From: Holophaga sp.
Lineage (GTDB): Bacteria > Acidobacteriota > Holophagae > Holophagales > Holophagaceae
Length of the DNA: 36,150 nt
Assembly (NCBI GenBank): GCA_031292735.1
Contig: JARLGP010000258.1
Location: 1-36,150 of the forward strand
Direction of reading: 5' to 3'
Numbering within the stretch: the first letter of the stretch is position 1; every line of letters begins with the position of its first letter. Positions 34,507 to 36,150 of this stretch are shown one piece after another. The position numbers were made by a program, and so were the translations under genes. Under the pieces are notes generated by a model. The model was not told the DNA's origin. It was given only the letters and a program-made list of their open reading frames with translations, and searched no databases.

Positions 34507-36150
34507 TCAGATCATCTGGTACTGGTGCATCTTCCGGTACAGCATGGCCCGCGAGATGCCCAGCTGGGTGGCGGCCTGGGTGCGGTTCCGGTTGGCCCGG
34601 GCCAGGGCGAAGCCGATGGCCTGCCGCTCGGCCCGCTCGATGACCGAATCCAGGGTGCTGGCCTCGCTTTCGGGCCCTTCGGCCCCGGCCGGATCCACCC
34701 CCTTGAGGATCATCCGCACCTGCTCCTCGTTGATGATGCTGTCCTTGACGATGGCCAGGGTGCGCTCCAGCACGTTGCGCAGCTCGCGGATGTTGCCCGG
34801 CCAGGGCTGGCGTATCAGCAGCTCCTTGGCCGCGGGGTTCAGCGAGCGGTGGGAGATGCCCATGCGCTGCTGCAGGCTGGACCAGAGCAGGCTGATGAGC
34901 GCGGGGATGTCCTCGGGGCGCTGGCGCAGCGGCGGAATGACGATGGGGACCACGTTCAGCCGGTAGAACAGGTCCATGCGGAACCGGCCCTGGTCCACCA
35001 GCCTGCGCAGATCCTGGTTGGTGGCCGCGATGATCCGCACGTCGATGGGCAGGCTGGTCTCGCCGCCCACCCGGTCCACTTCCCGCTCCTGCAGCACCCG
35101 CAGCAGCTTCACCTGCACCGAAAGGGGCAGATCGCCGATCTCGTCCAGGAAGATGGTGCCCAGGTTGGCCAGTTCGAACTTGCCGGGCTTGCCGCCCTTT
35201 TTCGCCCCGGTGAAGGCGCCGTCCACGTAGCCGAACAGTTCCGATTCGAACAGGGTCTCCTGGATGGCCGAGCAGTTCACCCGGACGAACGGGCCGTTGC
35301 AGCGGGGGCTCAGGTTGTGGATGGCGTGGGCGTAGACCTCCTTGCCCACCCCGCTTTCGCCCATGAGCAGCACCGTGGACGGGGTCGCCGCGATCTGCAC
35401 CGCCCGCACCTTGGTCTCGCTGCTGGCGGGACTCAGGGCGACGATGTCCTGAAAGGTGAACTTGGCCTCGGTGGCCGAATTGCCCTTGGTCTTCCGCAGG
35501 CAGTCCACCTGGTGCTTCAGCTGCTGCACCCGGCCGGTCAGCCGGTAGAGGTCGCGCACCTCCTGGAAGATGAGCCACCCCAGCACCCCCAGGCACTTGC
35601 CCTGGCGGTACAGGGGAACCCGGGCCACCACCTGGTTGTGCCCGGCCGCGTACTGCACCTCGCCCACTTCCGGCACCCCGGTCTGGGCCACGATGTGCAT
35701 GCGGGTGTTGGCCACCAGCTCGGTCACGTGGCGGCCGATGGCCTGCGCCCTGGGCACCCCGTGGATCTCCTCCCAGCTGGAATTGACCCGGGCGACCTTG
35801 CCGTCCGGGGCCACCAGCATCATGCCGGCCGCGCAAGCGTCCACGATGCGGTTGAGCAGGTCGTTCTCGTCCAGGAGCTCACGGTGGTCGTCGGCCAGGA
35901 TCTGGGTGAGCTCGAGGCCCAGCAGGATGGTCAGGCCACCCGTGGCGCCGGGCGGGAAGGAGAGCATCACGTAGCTCCGGTTCTCGGACTTCACGACCCC
36001 CACGGAGAGCATGGAGGACCCGCGGGGACGCAGCAGGGTGGAAGGATCGATGCCCCGCTCCGGAAAGGCCTGCTTCATCTTCGCGTTCAGGAAGATGGCC
36101 CGGCCGGCGCCGTCCAGGATGCCGAACAGCTGCCCGGCATCGCCCGCCAG
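34507..36150 (-). CDS. Second sigma-54-dependent PAS/AAA+/Fis activator (5' end outside the window)
   Basis: At least 547 residues; the frame is open to the last base, and the visible residues before the first Met (LFGILDGAGRAIFLNAK) align with the inner part of the activator at 19683-21614, so the true start lies beyond 36150. The AAA+ domain has [14 protein letters not shown] in [12 protein letters not shown] and TIFLDEIGD; the C-terminus is a Fis helix-turn-helix (GISRAMLYRKMHQYQMI). The PAS and linker regions share blocks such as [12 protein letters not shown] with its paralogue, so both may sense related small molecules. Its target promoter is not visible and may be to the right of the window. 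Confidence 0.92.
   Translation of the reverse strand: MAGDAGQLFGILDGAGRAIFLNAKMKQAFPERGIDPSTLLRPRGSSMLSVGVVKSENRSYVMLSFPPGATGGLTILLGLELTQILADDHRELLDENDLLNRIVDACAAGMMLVAPDGKVARVNSSWEEIHGVPRAQAIGRHVTELVANTRMHIVAQTGVPEVGEVQYAAGHNQVVARVPLYRQGKCLGVLGWLIFQEVRDLYRLTGRVQQLKHQVDCLRKTKGNSATEAKFTFQDIVALSPASSETKVRAVQIAATPSTVLLMGESGVGKEVYAHAIHNLSPRCNGPFVRVNCSAIQETLFESELFGYVDGAFTGAKKGGKPGKFELANLGTIFLDEIGDLPLSVQVKLLRVLQEREVDRVGGETSLPIDVRIIAATNQDLRRLVDQGRFRMDLFYRLNVVPIVIPPLRQRPEDIPALISLLWSSLQQRMGISHRSLNPAAKELLIRQPWPGNIRELRNVLERTLAIVKDSIINEEQVRMILKGVDPAGAEGPESEASTLDSVIERAERQAIGFALARANRNRTQAATQLGISRAMLYRKMHQYQMI

Overview
The window is GC-rich bacterial DNA. Its gene content (a glycyl-radical arylacetate decarboxylase, sigma-54 enhancer-binding regulators, a multi-PAS chemoreceptor and a giant lipoprotein with putative Ig repeats) fits an anaerobic soil, sediment or gut bacterium. 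An acidobacterium of the Holophaga/Geothrix type is my best guess. That is inference from gene content only; no marker gene is present.

Region 1 (about 1-8.2 kb) is an accessory, scarred region next to a tRNA with CAT anticodon. It holds a complete IS21-family element (istA/istB, 41-bp imperfect terminal inverted repeats). The right end of this element sits inside a type I-E-like CRISPR repeat, so the array starts with a half repeat and has no leader or cas genes in view. After the array come an aminotransferase 3' remnant, a stand-alone NERD-domain protein, a lipoprotein and a vapBC toxin-antitoxin pair. Small decayed fragments of a quinone oxidoreductase and of a group II intron reverse transcriptase follow. 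The reverse transcriptase fragment is split by about 1.5 kb of foreign DNA carrying two small genes for exported proteins.

Region 2 (8.2-19.6 kb) looks like chromosomal backbone. It has a qor-like oxidoreductase with an SRPBCC protein (minus strand). A tightly packed plus-strand set follows: TetA-type MFS transporter, histidine ammonia-lyase, HD-domain protein, HEAT-repeat protein, sensor kinase. Then comes a chemoreceptor with two tandem cysteine-rich PAS units.

Region 3 (19.7-27.7 kb, minus strand) is the most coherent system: hpdB (glycyl radical decarboxylase), hpdC (iron-sulfur small subunit), an OFA-like MFS transporter, hpdA (radical-SAM activase) and a PAS/AAA+/Fis sigma-54 activator. 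A near-consensus -24/-12 promoter lies upstream of hpdB and overlapping palindromes further upstream could bind the activator. All residues that I know to contact substrate in 4-hydroxyphenylacetate decarboxylase are conserved, so a p-cresol-forming 4-hydroxyphenylacetate decarboxylase with dedicated transport and regulation is the preferred reading. Phenylacetate (toluene) or another arylacetate remains possible.

Region 4 (27.8-36.15 kb) has a Bcr/CflA-type MFS transporter, a 1558-residue lipoprotein with seven He_PIG-like repeats, a small outer-membrane-like protein, and a second sigma-54 activator, paralogous to the first, that runs off the right edge of the window.
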